Part shown: positions 26,519 to 36,371 of the stretch, piece after piece | Position numbering within the stretch: position 1 is the stretch's first letter | How the letters are laid out: the number at the start of each line of letters is the position of its first letter | DNA from: Archaeoglobus sp. UBA234 | GTDB taxonomy: Archaea; Halobacteriota; Archaeoglobi; Archaeoglobales; Archaeoglobaceae | Assembly: GCA_002494625.1 (NCBI GenBank) | Contig: DACH01000003.1 | Location: 54,614 to 118,613, forward strand | DNA length: 64,000 nt | Direction of reading: 5' to 3' | Program-made: the position numbers and the translations under genes | Notes under the pieces: model-generated | Seen by the model: the letters and a program-made list of their open reading frames with translations, nothing else | The model's database searches: none | What the model was told of the DNA's origin: nothing

Positions 26519-27697
26519 TTAAAACAGTGGTTCTATGTCCTCATCAAACAGAGCAAGTGTTTTTTCGAGTCTGCTCCTTTCAGCCCCTTCAGCTTCTTCT
26601 CTCGCCTCAACGGCAAGCCTCTGGAGTTGTTTTACTCTCGGTATGTCGGTAACATTTGCCAGCACTACCAATGCAGCAACATACTTTGTCCTTCTTGTTG
26701 GGTAGTCTCCCGCTCTGACTTCAACACCAGAGATCTGCTCTTCGAGCCAGAGTTTGGCTTTCTCTATCCCTTTCCTGTCCAAGTGTTCAGGAGGTCCAGC
26801 TACAAGAACAAGTGCCTTTTCAGCACTCCTAATGTTACAGGGAACCGATAACCTTCCAAGTGCAGCTCTTCTAACAAGAGAGGCAATTTTCATAGATTTA
26901 TCTTCATCGTAAGTTCCTCTATCTTCCCTCTTGAATAGATTTTTGAGACTGAATTTTCTTCTTTCCTTTTCTTCCTCTGTCTCAGCCATCGATGTGGCAT
27001 AACCAATGGATGAGATTCCCCCACCCTTGAAGGTGTTAATGACTTCCGAGCTATCAACAACCATTTCTCCAACCATTCCCTCCTCAACAGGCTCTCCAGC
27101 TCTTGCTAAAACTGCAAGCCTTCTCACAACCTCCTCATTTATTTTTGCAAATGATTCTTTTAAACTTGCACCTTCAAACTTCCAGGCTCCATTATCTATG
27201 AGTATGAGATTATCCACATACTTGAGGAGAGTTATCGTGCTTCTTGCAGCATTCAGAGAGTACAGTTTTCCTTCTTCAGGAGCAGGAAGTATCCCCACAG
27301 CGTAAACTGGCTCAGAATACATTTCACTGAGATATCTTGCAAGAACTGGACTTCCACCACTTCCTGTTCCACCGCCAAGTCCAGCAATAATCAGAAAGGC
27401 ATCAATATCATGCGTTCCTTTCTCATCAATCGCATTGAGAATAGTTTCTATTTCATCCTGTGCCACCTTCGCACCCATTCTGTTGTCTGTTCCAACCCCA
27501 TGACCTTTAACAATTGTCTGTCCGATTAAGATTCTATCTTTCATTGGGATGTGCTTCAAACCCATTAAATCTGTTCTCGCAGTATTAACAGCTAAGGTGT
27601 GGAGCTTGATTCCTGCCCCTCTCTTCTTTTCATTTTCAACAAATAAATCGAGTATCTTGCCTCCCGCCTGACCGAAACCGATTGCAAAGAATCTCAT
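26519..27697 (-). CDS. cetZ: CetZ-type tubulin/FtsZ superfamily protein
   Basis: 392 residues. The N-terminal GTPase domain has GFGQAGGKI at 7-15 and the tubulin signature GLGGGTGSGG at 106-115; VNTARTDL near 38 binds the nucleotide. The T7 catalytic aspartate region and the second domain follow, with a charged insertion KEREDRGTYDEDK-like around 245-265. CetZ proteins are archaeal, distinct from FtsZ, and control cell shape and motility in haloarchaea. The start is preceded by AAGGTGA. It leads an operon with the coiled-coil membrane protein. FtsZ proper is excluded by the lack of the FtsZ C-terminal peptide and the GQAGGKI form of the first loop. Confidence 0.88.
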   Translation of the reverse strand: MRFFAIGFGQAGGKILDLFVENEKKRGAGIKLHTLAVNTARTDLMGLKHIPMKDRILIGQTIVKGHGVGTDNRMGAKVAQDEIETILNAIDEKGTHDIDAFLIIAGLGGGTGSGGSPVLARYLSEMYSEPVYAVGILPAPEEGKLYSLNAARSTITLLKYVDNLILIDNGAWKFEGASLKESFAKINEEVVRRLAVLARAGEPVEEGMVGEMVVDSSEVINTFKGGGISSIGYATSMAETEEEKERRKFSLKNLFKREDRGTYDEDKSMKIASLVRRAALGRLSVPCNIRSAEKALVLVAGPPEHLDRKGIEKAKLWLEEQISGVEVRAGDYPTRRTKYVAALVVLANVTDIPRVKQLQRLAVEAREEAEGAERSRLEKTLALFDEDIEPLF

Positions 27698-27880
27698 TTT
27701 TTCACCTTTTCTTTTGATGTTATAGTGGGTATAATTTAAGACTTTCTGTTAATGATAATGATGCATTGTGGAAATTGGCTGAACTTAAATTTTTTGTTAT
27801 TTAAGCCATCGCTTTTGATAAAATTTGCCGGAGAAAAGGTCTTAAAGATGGCTTAAACATTTTTCAGATTATATAAAAAA

Positions 27881-28858
27881 TTAAAAAAGCTCATCCACTT
27901 TAAGTTCTCCAAAGTCTTTACCTTTCACAACGAGTTCAAATTCACTAGGAGTCAGAACTGGCTTCTCATACCTTTTATAGTCTTCATATGTTATTCTGGG
28001 ACAGGCTGTGTTGACATAAAAGCCAAATGGGAAGTTCAACAATTTTTCAGGAGATAAATCATCAAAATAGATTATATGAGCCTCAATTCCCCTTCCTATA
28101 GCCTTTAATTTGAGCTTTTTTGCAAGTAAGAGCCTGTTCTGTCCCGGTTTTGATGAGACAGCAATTCCCACCCCCTCATCAAGCCTCTGCAAGGCTCTTG
28201 AAATTTGGAAGCATCTTTCTTTCCTGAATTTCTCCACCTCTTCTTCAACCTCTCCGAATTCATCTGTAAGTGGGTTGTACCTGTAAACTCTCCTTCCAGT
28301 GTAAATTGCAGCTCCTCTGGGATGAAAAAGTCCGTCACCAATAAAAAGAATGTTCGAAGTCGTTTCTCTAAGAACGGAGTAATTACATCCAAGAATCTGA
28401 CCAGGAAGCTTTATTCTGCCAGAAGGTTTTCCCAGCTCCACGATGAATCCTTCTTCTTCGAGAAATTCTTTAAGCTCTGGAAATTTCCATGCATACTGGG
28501 CGGTTCCAGCAAGAGCAATTCTGCGATCTTCAATCATACCAAGATATTTTTTGATTCTTTCAAAGGAATAGTCGTAGAAGTATGGTGCGTAAATAACTCT
28601 CTCAAGTTCAATTACCGGTGTATGAGCAAAATGAACCAGTATATCAACCACATCAAGAAGCGAGATGTCTATATCACATGCACCGAAAGCATGCGAGGAG
28701 GAGATTATCGTCTCGTATTTTTCCTCAAATCTTTCCACTATCTCTTTTGTTCTGAATTTCAATCCATCCGGTAACTGAATTCCAACAACTCTGGCTTTTA
28801 CCCTCTCAAGTTCAGAGAAGATTTTATTAAAATCTATTCTTGCCAATACAGACGACAT
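27881..28858 (-). CDS. dph2: 2-(3-amino-3-carboxypropyl)histidine synthase (diphthamide, first step)
   Basis: Dph2 is a non-canonical radical SAM enzyme. It transfers the 3-amino-3-carboxypropyl group of S-adenosylmethionine to a histidine of elongation factor 2, the first step of diphthamide formation. Three cysteines of the 4Fe-4S cluster are visible, one per domain: AFGACDIDI (C61), ILGCNYSV (near 157) and NTACPRITYEDY (near 287). The length of 325 is normal for the archaeal homodimer. It lies 13 nt after ppsA and probably shares its transcript, although the functions are unrelated. Confidence 0.93.
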   Translation of the reverse strand: MSSVLARIDFNKIFSELERVKARVVGIQLPDGLKFRTKEIVERFEEKYETIISSSHAFGACDIDISLLDVVDILVHFAHTPVIELERVIYAPYFYDYSFERIKKYLGMIEDRRIALAGTAQYAWKFPELKEFLEEEGFIVELGKPSGRIKLPGQILGCNYSVLRETTSNILFIGDGLFHPRGAAIYTGRRVYRYNPLTDEFGEVEEEVEKFRKERCFQISRALQRLDEGVGIAVSSKPGQNRLLLAKKLKLKAIGRGIEAHIIYFDDLSPEKLLNFPFGFYVNTACPRITYEDYKRYEKPVLTPSEFELVVKGKDFGELKVDELF

Positions 28859-28871
28859 TTAAATTGAAAAA

Positions 28872-31118
28872 TTAGAGTTTTCTGAGTTTATCGAGCATTA
28901 TCTTCTTTTCAACCCTGTATATGGTCTCTCTTACACTTCTGACCGCATCCTGATTTGCAGATACGCTGTCAATTCCAAGTAAAACGAGTTTCTCCACGAC
29001 ATGTGGATAGCTACCTGCCTGACCACAGATAGATGTTTTCACACCACTCTCCTTGCAAACCCTGATTACATGCTCTATAAGCTTCATAACTGCTGGATGG
29101 GTTTCATCAAACAGATAAGCCACATTTTCATTGTTTCTGTCAACAGCTATCGTGTACTGAGTCAGATCGTTGGTGCCAAATGAGACAAAATCTATTCCTT
29201 CTCTAACAAGGTCTTCGATTATCAGTGCTGCTGCCGGTGTTTCAACCATAATTCCAAACTCAATTTTGTCAAGTGGAATACCTTCTTCGATCAGAATCTG
29301 TTTTGCCTTTCTGACTTCCTCAACATTGGTAACAAGGGGGAGCATTATTCCCACATTTGTCAGCCCTTCATCTATTAACTTCTTAATCGCTCTGAACTCT
29401 GCTCTCAAATGATCTTCCTCAAACAGATCTCTTCTTATACCCCTGAACCCGAGCATTGGATTTGCCTCTATTGGCTCATCCTCTCCTCCCTCCATCGCCC
29501 TGAACTCATCTGTTGGGGCATCAAGGGTTCTTATCCAGACTGGTTTTGGATAAAAAGCTTTAAGAACTTTTTTCATTTCTCTGTAAAGTGCGTCTATGTA
29601 AACATCCATTTCTCCATCCCTGATGTACTTCATCGGATGCTTTTCAAGCCCGAGAACCATGTGCTCTATTCTGAACAATCCCACTCCATCTGCTCCTGTT
29701 GCTGCTGCTCTTTCTGCTGCATCCGGGATAGAGACATTTACTTTAACTTCAGTAGCTGTAATAAGGTGGGGTTCAGCCACAACAGCCTTCTCCTCTTTTT
29801 TACTTACTTCCAGTACTCCAGCATAAACGAGGCCCTTCTCTCCATCCACCGTAACCTTCATTCCATCTTTGAGTATTTTTGTTGCCTCCTTTGTCCCAAC
29901 AACGGCAGGAACTCCAAGCTCTCTGGAGACGATTGCTGCATGACATGTCATTCCACCTTCATCTGTCACAATTGCCGCTGCTCTTTTCATCGCAGGCACC
30001 ATATCTGGGGTGGTCATGGTTGTTACAAGGATGTCTCCCTCCAGAACCTTTGATATCTCTTTTTCACTCCCAATAACCTTTACAACACCTGAGCCGATTC
30101 CTGGAGAGGCTCCAAGTCCTTTTACAATTATTTCTCCTTCCACTTCTTCAGCCTCCATTTCCCCCTTCCTCTTTATTGTGGTAACAGGTCTGGATTGGAC
30201 AATGTAGATTTTTTCATTCTCTATCGCCCACTCAACATCCTGGGGTGTGCCATAGTGGTTCTCAATAATCTCGCCGAGTTCAACCAGCCTTAAAATCTCA
30301 TCATCGCCCAATACCCTCTCCTTTGATTTTTTCTCGTCAAGTTCAATCTCAACATTTTCTCCATCTTTCTTTGTTATCATCATGGATTTTTCTCCAATCT
30401 TGATTTCAACGATTTTCCTTAATTCTCTATCAAAAATGTAGGTGTCCGGAGTAACTCTACCACTAACAATAGCCTCTCCAAGTCCAAATACAGCCTCAAT
30501 GATTGTCTTTAGCTCTCCAGTTACGGGATGGGATGTAAACATGACTCCACTTTTCTCACTGTTAACCATTTTCTGCACAACAACTGCAATACTAACATCT
30601 TCATGCCTGAATCCTTTCTGCACCCGGTAATAGATTGCTCTCGGAGTGTAAAGGCTGCTCCAGCACTTTCTGACATATTCAACGAGCTCTTCACCCACGA
30701 CATTCAAAAATGTATCCTGCTGCCCCGCAAAGCTTGCATCTGGAAGATCCTCTGCTGTGGCAGAGCTCCTCACAGCAACATAAACCTTCTCTCCCTCTAA
30801 TCTGGATAGCTCCTCATAGGCATCTCTGATTTCCTGAGCAATTCTTTCAGGAATTGGTGTTGACTCCACCAGAGCCCTGATTCTCTGTGAGACCTGAGTG
30901 AGTGTATCACTGTCTTCAACATTCAACCCCTCAAGTTCCTTCTCAATTTGCTCTTTTATTCCTGTTACCTCAATAAATTCTCTGTAGGTCTTACTATCAA
31001 TTACAAAACCATTTGGAACGGGGATTTCATTTTTAAACATCTCACCAAGGTTTGCTCCTTTACCACCAACAAGAGGAATGTCATTTTTTCCAATTTCATT
31101 GAACCAGAGTATTCCCAT
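28872..31118 (-). CDS. ppsA: Phosphoenolpyruvate synthase
   Basis: PpsA converts pyruvate, ATP and water to PEP, AMP and phosphate, feeding gluconeogenesis. The ATG at 31118 gives the usual start (FNEIGKNDIPLVGGKGANLG) and is preceded by AGGTGAG; an upstream extension to 31211 lacks family character. Length 748. The ATP-grasp domain (VAVRSSATAEDLPDASFAGQ) is followed by the phosphohistidine domain (TDEGGMTCHAAIVSRELG, His near 420) and the PEP-binding barrel (GFRGIRRDL, FGIMVETPAA, SFGTNDLTQYTIAVDR, SICGQAG). All key segments are intact. dph2 follows on the same strand. Confidence 0.95.
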   Translation of the reverse strand: MGILWFNEIGKNDIPLVGGKGANLGEMFKNEIPVPNGFVIDSKTYREFIEVTGIKEQIEKELEGLNVEDSDTLTQVSQRIRALVESTPIPERIAQEIRDAYEELSRLEGEKVYVAVRSSATAEDLPDASFAGQQDTFLNVVGEELVEYVRKCWSSLYTPRAIYYRVQKGFRHEDVSIAVVVQKMVNSEKSGVMFTSHPVTGELKTIIEAVFGLGEAIVSGRVTPDTYIFDRELRKIVEIKIGEKSMMITKKDGENVEIELDEKKSKERVLGDDEILRLVELGEIIENHYGTPQDVEWAIENEKIYIVQSRPVTTIKRKGEMEAEEVEGEIIVKGLGASPGIGSGVVKVIGSEKEISKVLEGDILVTTMTTPDMVPAMKRAAAIVTDEGGMTCHAAIVSRELGVPAVVGTKEATKILKDGMKVTVDGEKGLVYAGVLEVSKKEEKAVVAEPHLITATEVKVNVSIPDAAERAAATGADGVGLFRIEHMVLGLEKHPMKYIRDGEMDVYIDALYREMKKVLKAFYPKPVWIRTLDAPTDEFRAMEGGEDEPIEANPMLGFRGIRRDLFEEDHLRAEFRAIKKLIDEGLTNVGIMLPLVTNVEEVRKAKQILIEEGIPLDKIEFGIMVETPAAALIIEDLVREGIDFVSFGTNDLTQYTIAVDRNNENVAYLFDETHPAVMKLIEHVIRVCKESGVKTSICGQAGSYPHVVEKLVLLGIDSVSANQDAVRSVRETIYRVEKKIMLDKLRKL

Positions 31119-31300
31119 CCTCTCACCTTGGGTTGAATTAAACCGCAAGAAAATAAAAGGCTTTTTATCGGGTGAACTTTTCTGAGAAATCAAAAAAGTT
31201 GTTTGCTTCAATGTGAGTTAAATGAGAGACGATGAAATGAAGTCATGCGAGAAAGAGCAGATTAAAAAGAATTAAAAATTAAAAAGAAAGGTAAAAGATA

Positions 31301-31310
31301 TTATAAATTA
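31301..31310 (+). promoter_or_regulatory. TATA box ahead of the OB-domain membrane protein gene
   Basis: TTATAAATTA, centred about 25 nt before the ATG at 31330. No Shine-Dalgarno is present, so the mRNA is probably leaderless. Confidence 0.55.
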
Positions 31311-31329
31311 ATAGTTCTAAATTAGACTA

Positions 31330-32514
31330 ATGGGTGGGTTCAGGAGTTATGATGGGATAATGGAGGTTATTGTTTTCATAGTTGCTGGGGGCTTACTCAC
31401 CTCCCTGATGGTAAATGCTCCTGCAATCTTTCTGGGATATGGATTCGCCTATCTGGTGATGCTCCTGGCTGCCTGGTTGTTCAAGCCTAAAAAAGCTTTT
31501 ATCGCCGTTCTGGGAGCGAGTATTTTTGCACTTCCCTTCATGATTCTGCCTGAATCCGTTTTTGTTGAGGTGGCAATTCTCAATGTCATTGTAAGACCAC
31601 TTGTTACATACCCAGCCTCTCTTATCAGATGGAAATGGGGTTTGCTACCCTCAGCCCTATCCCTCACCGCTTTCGAAACACTCTCTGCACTTACGATTGC
31701 AATATTTTACTACGGTGATGACGGAATTCATACAGCCTTCTCGATATTTGGCATAACAATGATTCCTTTTGGATATGCCATTTACTTATCACTGAAATCA
31801 GAAGACAGATTTAACAGGATTTTGAGGTTTTTTGCCAGCTCTCTTTCCGCTCTAATCTTCTATTTTTCACTGATAACTTTTCCCGAAGTCATTCTTGCCC
31901 TGTTATCAATTACAGCTGCTTTTATCCTTATTTATCGAAACAATCGCTTTACCTCAATTCTCCTGACGGTTATCCTGATAGTTGGTCTTTTTTATGGTAG
32001 TTACAGCCAGCCCTTCAGAGATAACCTGAAAACTGCTCTGTATCCGTTCAACCCAGAAAACTGGAATGAGAAGAGATGGATCCAGAAAGAAGATAACTGT
32101 GAGCCATCTGATAATGTTTTTGAGTATACCCACTCACCTTCAAGGCTGAAAATAGTCCATACCTGTGCTGAGGTAACTGGAATTGTAGAGAAGCCTCCCT
32201 TTATTGCAGGAGATGGAGACTACTGCTTCGACATCAAACCTGATGAAGACTACAAATACATGCTGGGAGTTGGAAATTATATACTGAGAAAGGGTGGGCT
32301 TCATATTGAGGTGGTTCCACACGACCACATCAGAGTGTTGAGCTCTTCCAAAGGTATCTGTCCGGGAGATAAGGTGAGAGTTAAGGGAGTGTGGATTATA
32401 GATACCGATCATGGAATGTGGACAGAAGTTCACCCAGCCTTTGAAATAGAGTTGATAAATGGTTCCGAAAAAAGATGGCCTGATTGTGTAATGAGTGTTC
32501 AGTTTGAAGAGTAA
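31330..32514 (+). CDS. Polytopic membrane protein with C-terminal OB-like domain
   Basis: 394 residues. About nine hydrophobic helices fill residues 10-230. A soluble C-terminal domain of about 150 residues follows, with CAEVTGIVEKPPFIAGDGDY, a GDYCFDIKPDEDYKYML strand pair, GLHIEVVPHD and GDKVRVKGVWIIDTDHGMWT-EVHP. That order (TGxV, DGDxHF, hExVP, GDxVxVxGxWVxDxxHGW-EIHP) is seen in secreted or surface OB-fold-like domains of archaea and bacteria, so it is probably extracellular. The function is unknown. It stands alone between ppsA (divergent) and serA. Confidence 0.65.
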   Translation: MGGFRSYDGIMEVIVFIVAGGLLTSLMVNAPAIFLGYGFAYLVMLLAAWLFKPKKAFIAVLGASIFALPFMILPESVFVEVAILNVIVRPLVTYPASLIRWKWGLLPSALSLTAFETLSALTIAIFYYGDDGIHTAFSIFGITMIPFGYAIYLSLKSEDRFNRILRFFASSLSALIFYFSLITFPEVILALLSITAAFILIYRNNRFTSILLTVILIVGLFYGSYSQPFRDNLKTALYPFNPENWNEKRWIQKEDNCEPSDNVFEYTHSPSRLKIVHTCAEVTGIVEKPPFIAGDGDYCFDIKPDEDYKYMLGVGNYILRKGGLHIEVVPHDHIRVLSSSKGICPGDKVRVKGVWIIDTDHGMWTEVHPAFEIELINGSEKRWPDCVMSVQFEE

Positions 32515-32608
32515 GTTTTGGTTATGAGGTCAATAGTGTGGCTTGATTCTACCCAAACCAAAAAACAGCAGCAAAAATTTATAATCCTACTGTTCCTACC
32601 CCTCGCCA

Positions 32609-34192
32609 ATGAAAGTACTTGTCTCAGACCCAATACCTGAGGAAGCCGTGCTGATGATGAAAAATGCCGGAATAGATGTTGATGTTCGTACTGGTCTCTC
32701 AAAAGAAGAGCTCATTGAGATAATCCCAAACTACGACGCTCTTGTGGTCAGAAGTGGGACGAAAGTAACTGCAGAAGTGATTGAAGCGGGAAAGAGATTG
32801 AAAATAATAGGAAGGGCTGGAGTTGGTGTTGACAATATTGATGTTGGTGCTGCTACTCAGAAGGGCATAGTTGTTGCAAATGCTCCGGGAGGCAACTCTG
32901 TCTCAACTGCTGAACTGGCAATAGGGATGATTTTCTCCGTTGCAAGAAAAATACCACAGGCAGTATCGAGTGTCAAGAGTGGAAAGTGGGAAAGAAAGAA
33001 GTTTATGGGAACAGAACTTAAAGGAAAGACCGTCGGGGTTGTTGGTCTTGGAAGAATAGGATTTGAGGTTGCAAAAAGATTGAGATCCCTTGAAATGAAT
33101 GTCATCGCCTATGACCCTTACATAAGTGAGAGCAAAGCAAGGGAAATAGGGGTGGAACTCCTCCCTCTTGAGGAAGTTTTGAGGAGGTCCGATTTCATAA
33201 CAATCCATGTTCCAAAGACGAGGGAAACTGAGAAAATGTTCTCTAAGAAAGAATTTGAGATGATGAAGGATGGAGCTTACATCATAAACTGCGCAAGAGG
33301 GGGGATTGTTGATGAGGGAGCTCTTTATGAGGCTCTCAAGAGTGGAAAGTTAGCGGGTGCTGCACTTGATGTCTATGAGTCCGAACCACCATCAATGGAT
33401 AATCCTATCCTAAGCCTGGAAAATACCGTCACAACCCCCCATATAGGAGCTTCAACCAGGGAAGCACAGATCAGTGTTGGGCTGACCATAGCGGAAGAGA
33501 TAATCAATGTCTCCAAGGGCTTGCCTGTAAGAAACGCCGTAAATCTCCCCAGTCTGGATCCAACCGTTTATGAGAAAATTTTCCCTTACATGATTCTTGC
33601 GGAGAAGATTGGGAAAATTGCTTCTGCCAGGCTTAACAAAGTGGTCAGGGCTGTGAAGGTAACCTACAGAGGTGCAATTTCAGCCTACGAAACAAACTAC
33701 ATCACCCGTTCACTCCTGATGGGTTTGCTCAAGGAGGTTCTTGGGCCCAATATAAACCTGGTTTCATGTATTCCTGTCGCAAAAGAGAGAAGGATAAAAA
33801 TAGAGGAGAGCAAAAGTGAGAGCACTGAATACTACGAGAGTTTACTTGAGGTCACTGTCGAAGGGGATGACAGATCAATAACCATTGAAGGCACATGCTT
33901 TGGAAAAGAGGACTACAGAATAATCAAAATCGATAAGTACAAAGTTGATTTCATTCCAAAAGGGAACTACATAATCTCACTGCATGAGGACAAACCAGGA
34001 GTAATTGGAAGGGTTGGTACACTCTTTGGCAGGAATAACATAAACATAGCAGGAATGATCGTGGGTAGACATGGAGGAAGAGGTGGGATTCAATTAATGC
34101 TTCTCCTTGTTGATGATGTCCCACCGGAAAACGTTCTGAATCAAATGACAGAGCTTGATGGAATTCTTGATGCCACCTATATTGAACTTTAA
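32609..34192 (+). CDS. serA: D-3-phosphoglycerate dehydrogenase
   Basis: SerA oxidises 3-phosphoglycerate to 3-phosphohydroxypyruvate, the first step of serine synthesis. 527 residues. The substrate-binding domain ([28 protein letters not shown]) is followed by NAD-binding [16 protein letters not shown] (about 138-153). The catalytic residues lie in [14 protein letters not shown] (Arg), a Glu segment (DVYESEPP) and TPHIGAST (His). An intervening ASB domain and a C-terminal ACT domain ([20 protein letters not shown]) indicate allosteric control, usually by serine. TTTATAA about 27 nt upstream suggests a leaderless mRNA. Confidence 0.95.
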   Translation: MKVLVSDPIPEEAVLMMKNAGIDVDVRTGLSKEELIEIIPNYDALVVRSGTKVTAEVIEAGKRLKIIGRAGVGVDNIDVGAATQKGIVVANAPGGNSVSTAELAIGMIFSVARKIPQAVSSVKSGKWERKKFMGTELKGKTVGVVGLGRIGFEVAKRLRSLEMNVIAYDPYISESKAREIGVELLPLEEVLRRSDFITIHVPKTRETEKMFSKKEFEMMKDGAYIINCARGGIVDEGALYEALKSGKLAGAALDVYESEPPSMDNPILSLENTVTTPHIGASTREAQISVGLTIAEEIINVSKGLPVRNAVNLPSLDPTVYEKIFPYMILAEKIGKIASARLNKVVRAVKVTYRGAISAYETNYITRSLLMGLLKEVLGPNINLVSCIPVAKERRIKIEESKSESTEYYESLLEVTVEGDDRSITIEGTCFGKEDYRIIKIDKYKVDFIPKGNYIISLHEDKPGVIGRVGTLFGRNNINIAGMIVGRHGGRGGIQLMLLLVDDVPPENVLNQMTELDGILDATYIEL

Positions 34193-34616
34193 AAGCCCTA
34201 CTTATTTTTAATTTCAGATGGGTCCGGTCGTATCCACAAAAGTGACTGTGAAGTTGTTTTAGTCTTTGGTGTTTGATGTGGGAACTCTAAAATAACACGC
34301 CCAAGTCTGCAAATGGCAACTTTGTTGTGAGCACTAAAATGACTCCAGATGCTTATTGATGTCAGCATCTTATACAACTTTTACACAACAACATTTGCAC
34401 AACCTACACAACAACATTTGAAAAGAACAGACTGTCACTTTAGCCAGTATGCTAATGTATGGATATGACTGATGGGGACTATCTGGACAGTACATATCAG
34501 ATAAAAAATAATAGATCGGCAAATCTGTGAAGAAAAGGGAGATTTAAGGATTGACAGTTGGACGAGGCTAATTCTTAATGATTAATCACTCCCTCCCCCC
34601 TTATTTCCACTGGAGA
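34193..34616. other. Gene-free gap with a short direct repeat and a possible decayed sequence
   Basis: No open frame with family character. The stretch about 34250-34330 resembles part of the gap at 36490-36560 (a shared GGAACTC-x-AAAA-AACAC core with further scattered identity), suggesting related remnants. A 16-bp direct repeat lies inside. Confidence 0.5.
34382..34420. repeat. 16-bp direct repeat, two copies
   Basis: TACACAACAACATTTG occurs at 34382-34397 and again at 34405-34420, separated by 7 bp. Both copies are exact. It lies in noncoding DNA between the convergent serA and dolichol-kinase-like genes; no function is evident. Confidence 0.7.
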
Positions 34617-35264
34617 CTAAGACAGAGCCTGGTAGAACATTCCGGAAAGTAAAGGAACCGTTAAATTGTCGTTAATGTAGAAATTCTTAATCTTAACTGT
34701 CCTACTTTCAATCAGTGTTCCCACAATACACGAAATAAACACAACTCTCATGTCAAGACTTAGCGAGAAAAGAACATTTAGAGACAAGAGTGCAGAAAAA
34801 GATAGAACAAACATCGCTACAGATGGGAGCTTCTGGAGATTTGTCAGAGCGGAAGGTAGTAATCTCCCTTCACTTCTTTCACCATCATGATTTTCCGAAG
34901 TTATATCTCTTCTCTTCTCAGCTATGTAAGCTTTGAGAATACCTGCTATTCCATCCCCTGCACATCCCACAAGAACTCCTGTAATCGCCGCCTCCATCGA
35001 CATGAAGAGAGTAAGAACTGATGTGGAAATCCCAAAGTAAAGGTGAGCTCCTATTCCCCCTATTTCATATGGATTCAGGAACAACTCCGGAAATACATTC
35101 CTTCCAGTGAGTTTTCTGATTAACTCTATAAAACCCGAAAATACTGTCAGAGTTACAACCACAGTTAATGTTACTTCTTTACCTCCATACATGTAAAGTG
35201 GAATGTAAAAAACACCGAGAAAGTGAATTAATTTTCTTAAAAGTTCTTTCTCAAAGCTTCTCAT
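34617..35264 (-). CDS. Dolichol-kinase / CTP-dependent lipid kinase-like membrane protein
   Basis: 215 residues, six or seven helices. ELLRKLIHFLGVFYIPLY at the N-terminus, VGCAGDGIAGILKAYIAEKR in the middle and KNFYINDNLTVPLLSG at the end match the SEC59/DGK1/VTE5 group, which phosphorylates long-chain isoprenoid alcohols or diacylglycerol with CTP. In Archaea a likely substrate is a polyprenol for glycan carriers or a geranylgeraniol salvage product. The usual GKK-x-EG motif is displaced by a loop rich in charged residues (EKRRDITSENHDGERSEG) before LPSVAMFVLS, slightly unlike relatives. The gene stands alone. Confidence 0.75.
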   Translation of the reverse strand: MRSFEKELLRKLIHFLGVFYIPLYMYGGKEVTLTVVVTLTVFSGFIELIRKLTGRNVFPELFLNPYEIGGIGAHLYFGISTSVLTLFMSMEAAITGVLVGCAGDGIAGILKAYIAEKRRDITSENHDGERSEGRLLPSALTNLQKLPSVAMFVLSFSALLSLNVLFSLSLDMRVVFISCIVGTLIESRTVKIKNFYINDNLTVPLLSGMFYQALS

Positions 35265-35586
35265 CTAATTTAATTTCAACGCTACCTCATTAAATAACTT
35301 ACCAGCAGTAAAATTCTGACCTTAATTTTTTTAATCCGTTGAAATAATTTCCCGTGGAAGTTAAATCAAGAGTGATTGAATAGCTACTATCTTTAAATGG
35401 TTATAATTTATTAGAAAATGCCAGGATAGATTTAGTGAAGTAAATTTTAACATATTCTTCTCTCTGATTGCCTATTTAACTGTCTTCTCGTCAAGTTTCA
35501 AGGTTTGTTGAAGTGGAAAATAGTCTTGGGAAAACACATCATACCCAAAACCGATAACCGGGCACTAAACTACTCCCCTCAAATAC
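35265..35586. other. Gene-free AT-rich gap
   Basis: Lies between the divergently placed upstream side of the lipid-kinase-like gene and the 3' end of the zinc-ribbon gene. No convincing coding frame, RNA or repeat was found. Confidence 0.5.
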
Positions 35587-36054
35587 TCACTTAAAACCTC
35601 TTATTCTATCCAAGAGAGAGATTACCCTCTCAGAGATTGCAATCAATCTTTCAATTTCATCTGGAGATTTTGTATTTTCGAGAAGGTGGGCTATGTCAAG
35701 AAGCTTTAATTTCAACGCCTGTTCAAGGTTTTCAAACTCACTCTCGATCTTCTCAGATTTTTCCCTGCGAATTGAATCTTTTTCTACTTCTCCCCTATCA
35801 ACTCCTTCTTCTGGCAACATATCTGTCATCCTTTCTAATTTGTGTTCGGTTACTGGATCCTTTGACTTTTCTTCTACGGGAGGTTTTTCTTCCTTGGCAT
35901 CCTTCTCAAAAACAGCATCCTTACCACAGGAGGGGCAGAACATTTTACCTTCATACTCAAATATTGGTGTTCCACATTCAGGACAGTGATAGGAGAGCAT
36001 TTTAGCGCCTTTGTATAGAAGCTTTACAGCTTCCGAAATTTTTTTATCCTCCAT
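35587..36054 (-). CDS. Autoantigen p27 (SSSCA1)-family zinc-ribbon protein
   Basis: 155 residues. The N-terminal EAVKLLYKGAKMLSYHCPEC and the following FCPSCG give a four-cysteine zinc ribbon (about residues 24-44); the KGxxML-x-x-HCPxCGxPLF pattern defines the Sjogren's syndrome/scleroderma autoantigen 1 family. A long charged and probably disordered linker (about 50-105) ends in a C-terminal helix (LEQALKLKLLDIAHLLEN). The role is unknown; a nucleic-acid or ribosome-linked function is often guessed. Its start is 56 nt from the divergent UPF0147 gene. Confidence 0.82.
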   Translation of the reverse strand: MEDKKISEAVKLLYKGAKMLSYHCPECGTPIFEYEGKMFCPSCGKDAVFEKDAKEEKPPVEEKSKDPVTEHKLERMTDMLPEEGVDRGEVEKDSIRREKSEKIESEFENLEQALKLKLLDIAHLLENTKSPDEIERLIAISERVISLLDRIRGFK

Positions 36055-36110
36055 GTCATAAGGTTCGTGAAGCTGATATTAAAATATTCAGTTTTGAGAG
36101 GTGATGTCCA

Positions 36111-36371
36111 ATGGCGAAGACAGTACCACAGGAAGTGTTGGATGTGCTTGATAGAATAATCCTCGACGACTCTGTCCCAAGAAATATTAGAAAGACCGCT
36201 GGAGAAATAAAAGATAGTCTACTCCATGGTGAGGATTCACTCGCTGTTAGAGCGTCCTCAGCAATATCCATTCTGGAAGAAATAGCCTCCGATCCAAACC
36301 TTCCAATGCATGTAAGAACTTTGATCTGGAATGTATCAAGTCATCTTGAAAGGATTTCCGTCGATGAATAA
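36111..36371 (+). CDS. UPF0147 family protein
   Basis: 86 residues, all helical: VPQEVLDVLDRIILDDSVPR, NIRKTAGEIKDSL, AVRASSAISILEEIASDPN and MHVRTLIWNVSSHLE match the conserved archaeal UPF0147 family, including the DxSVPRNIR and DPNLPxHxRT motifs. A structure-like helical bundle is expected; the function is unknown. GAGGTGA lies 7 nt upstream of the ATG. It is divergent from the autoantigen-type gene; the pairing of two small conserved archaeal families is worth comparing in other genomes. Confidence 0.9.
   Translation: MAKTVPQEVLDVLDRIILDDSVPRNIRKTAGEIKDSLLHGEDSLAVRASSAISILEEIASDPNLPMHVRTLIWNVSSHLERISVDE

Noticed and set aside
28205..28774. 189-codon frame antisense to dph2
   Set aside because: Antisense shadow of a well-supported gene.
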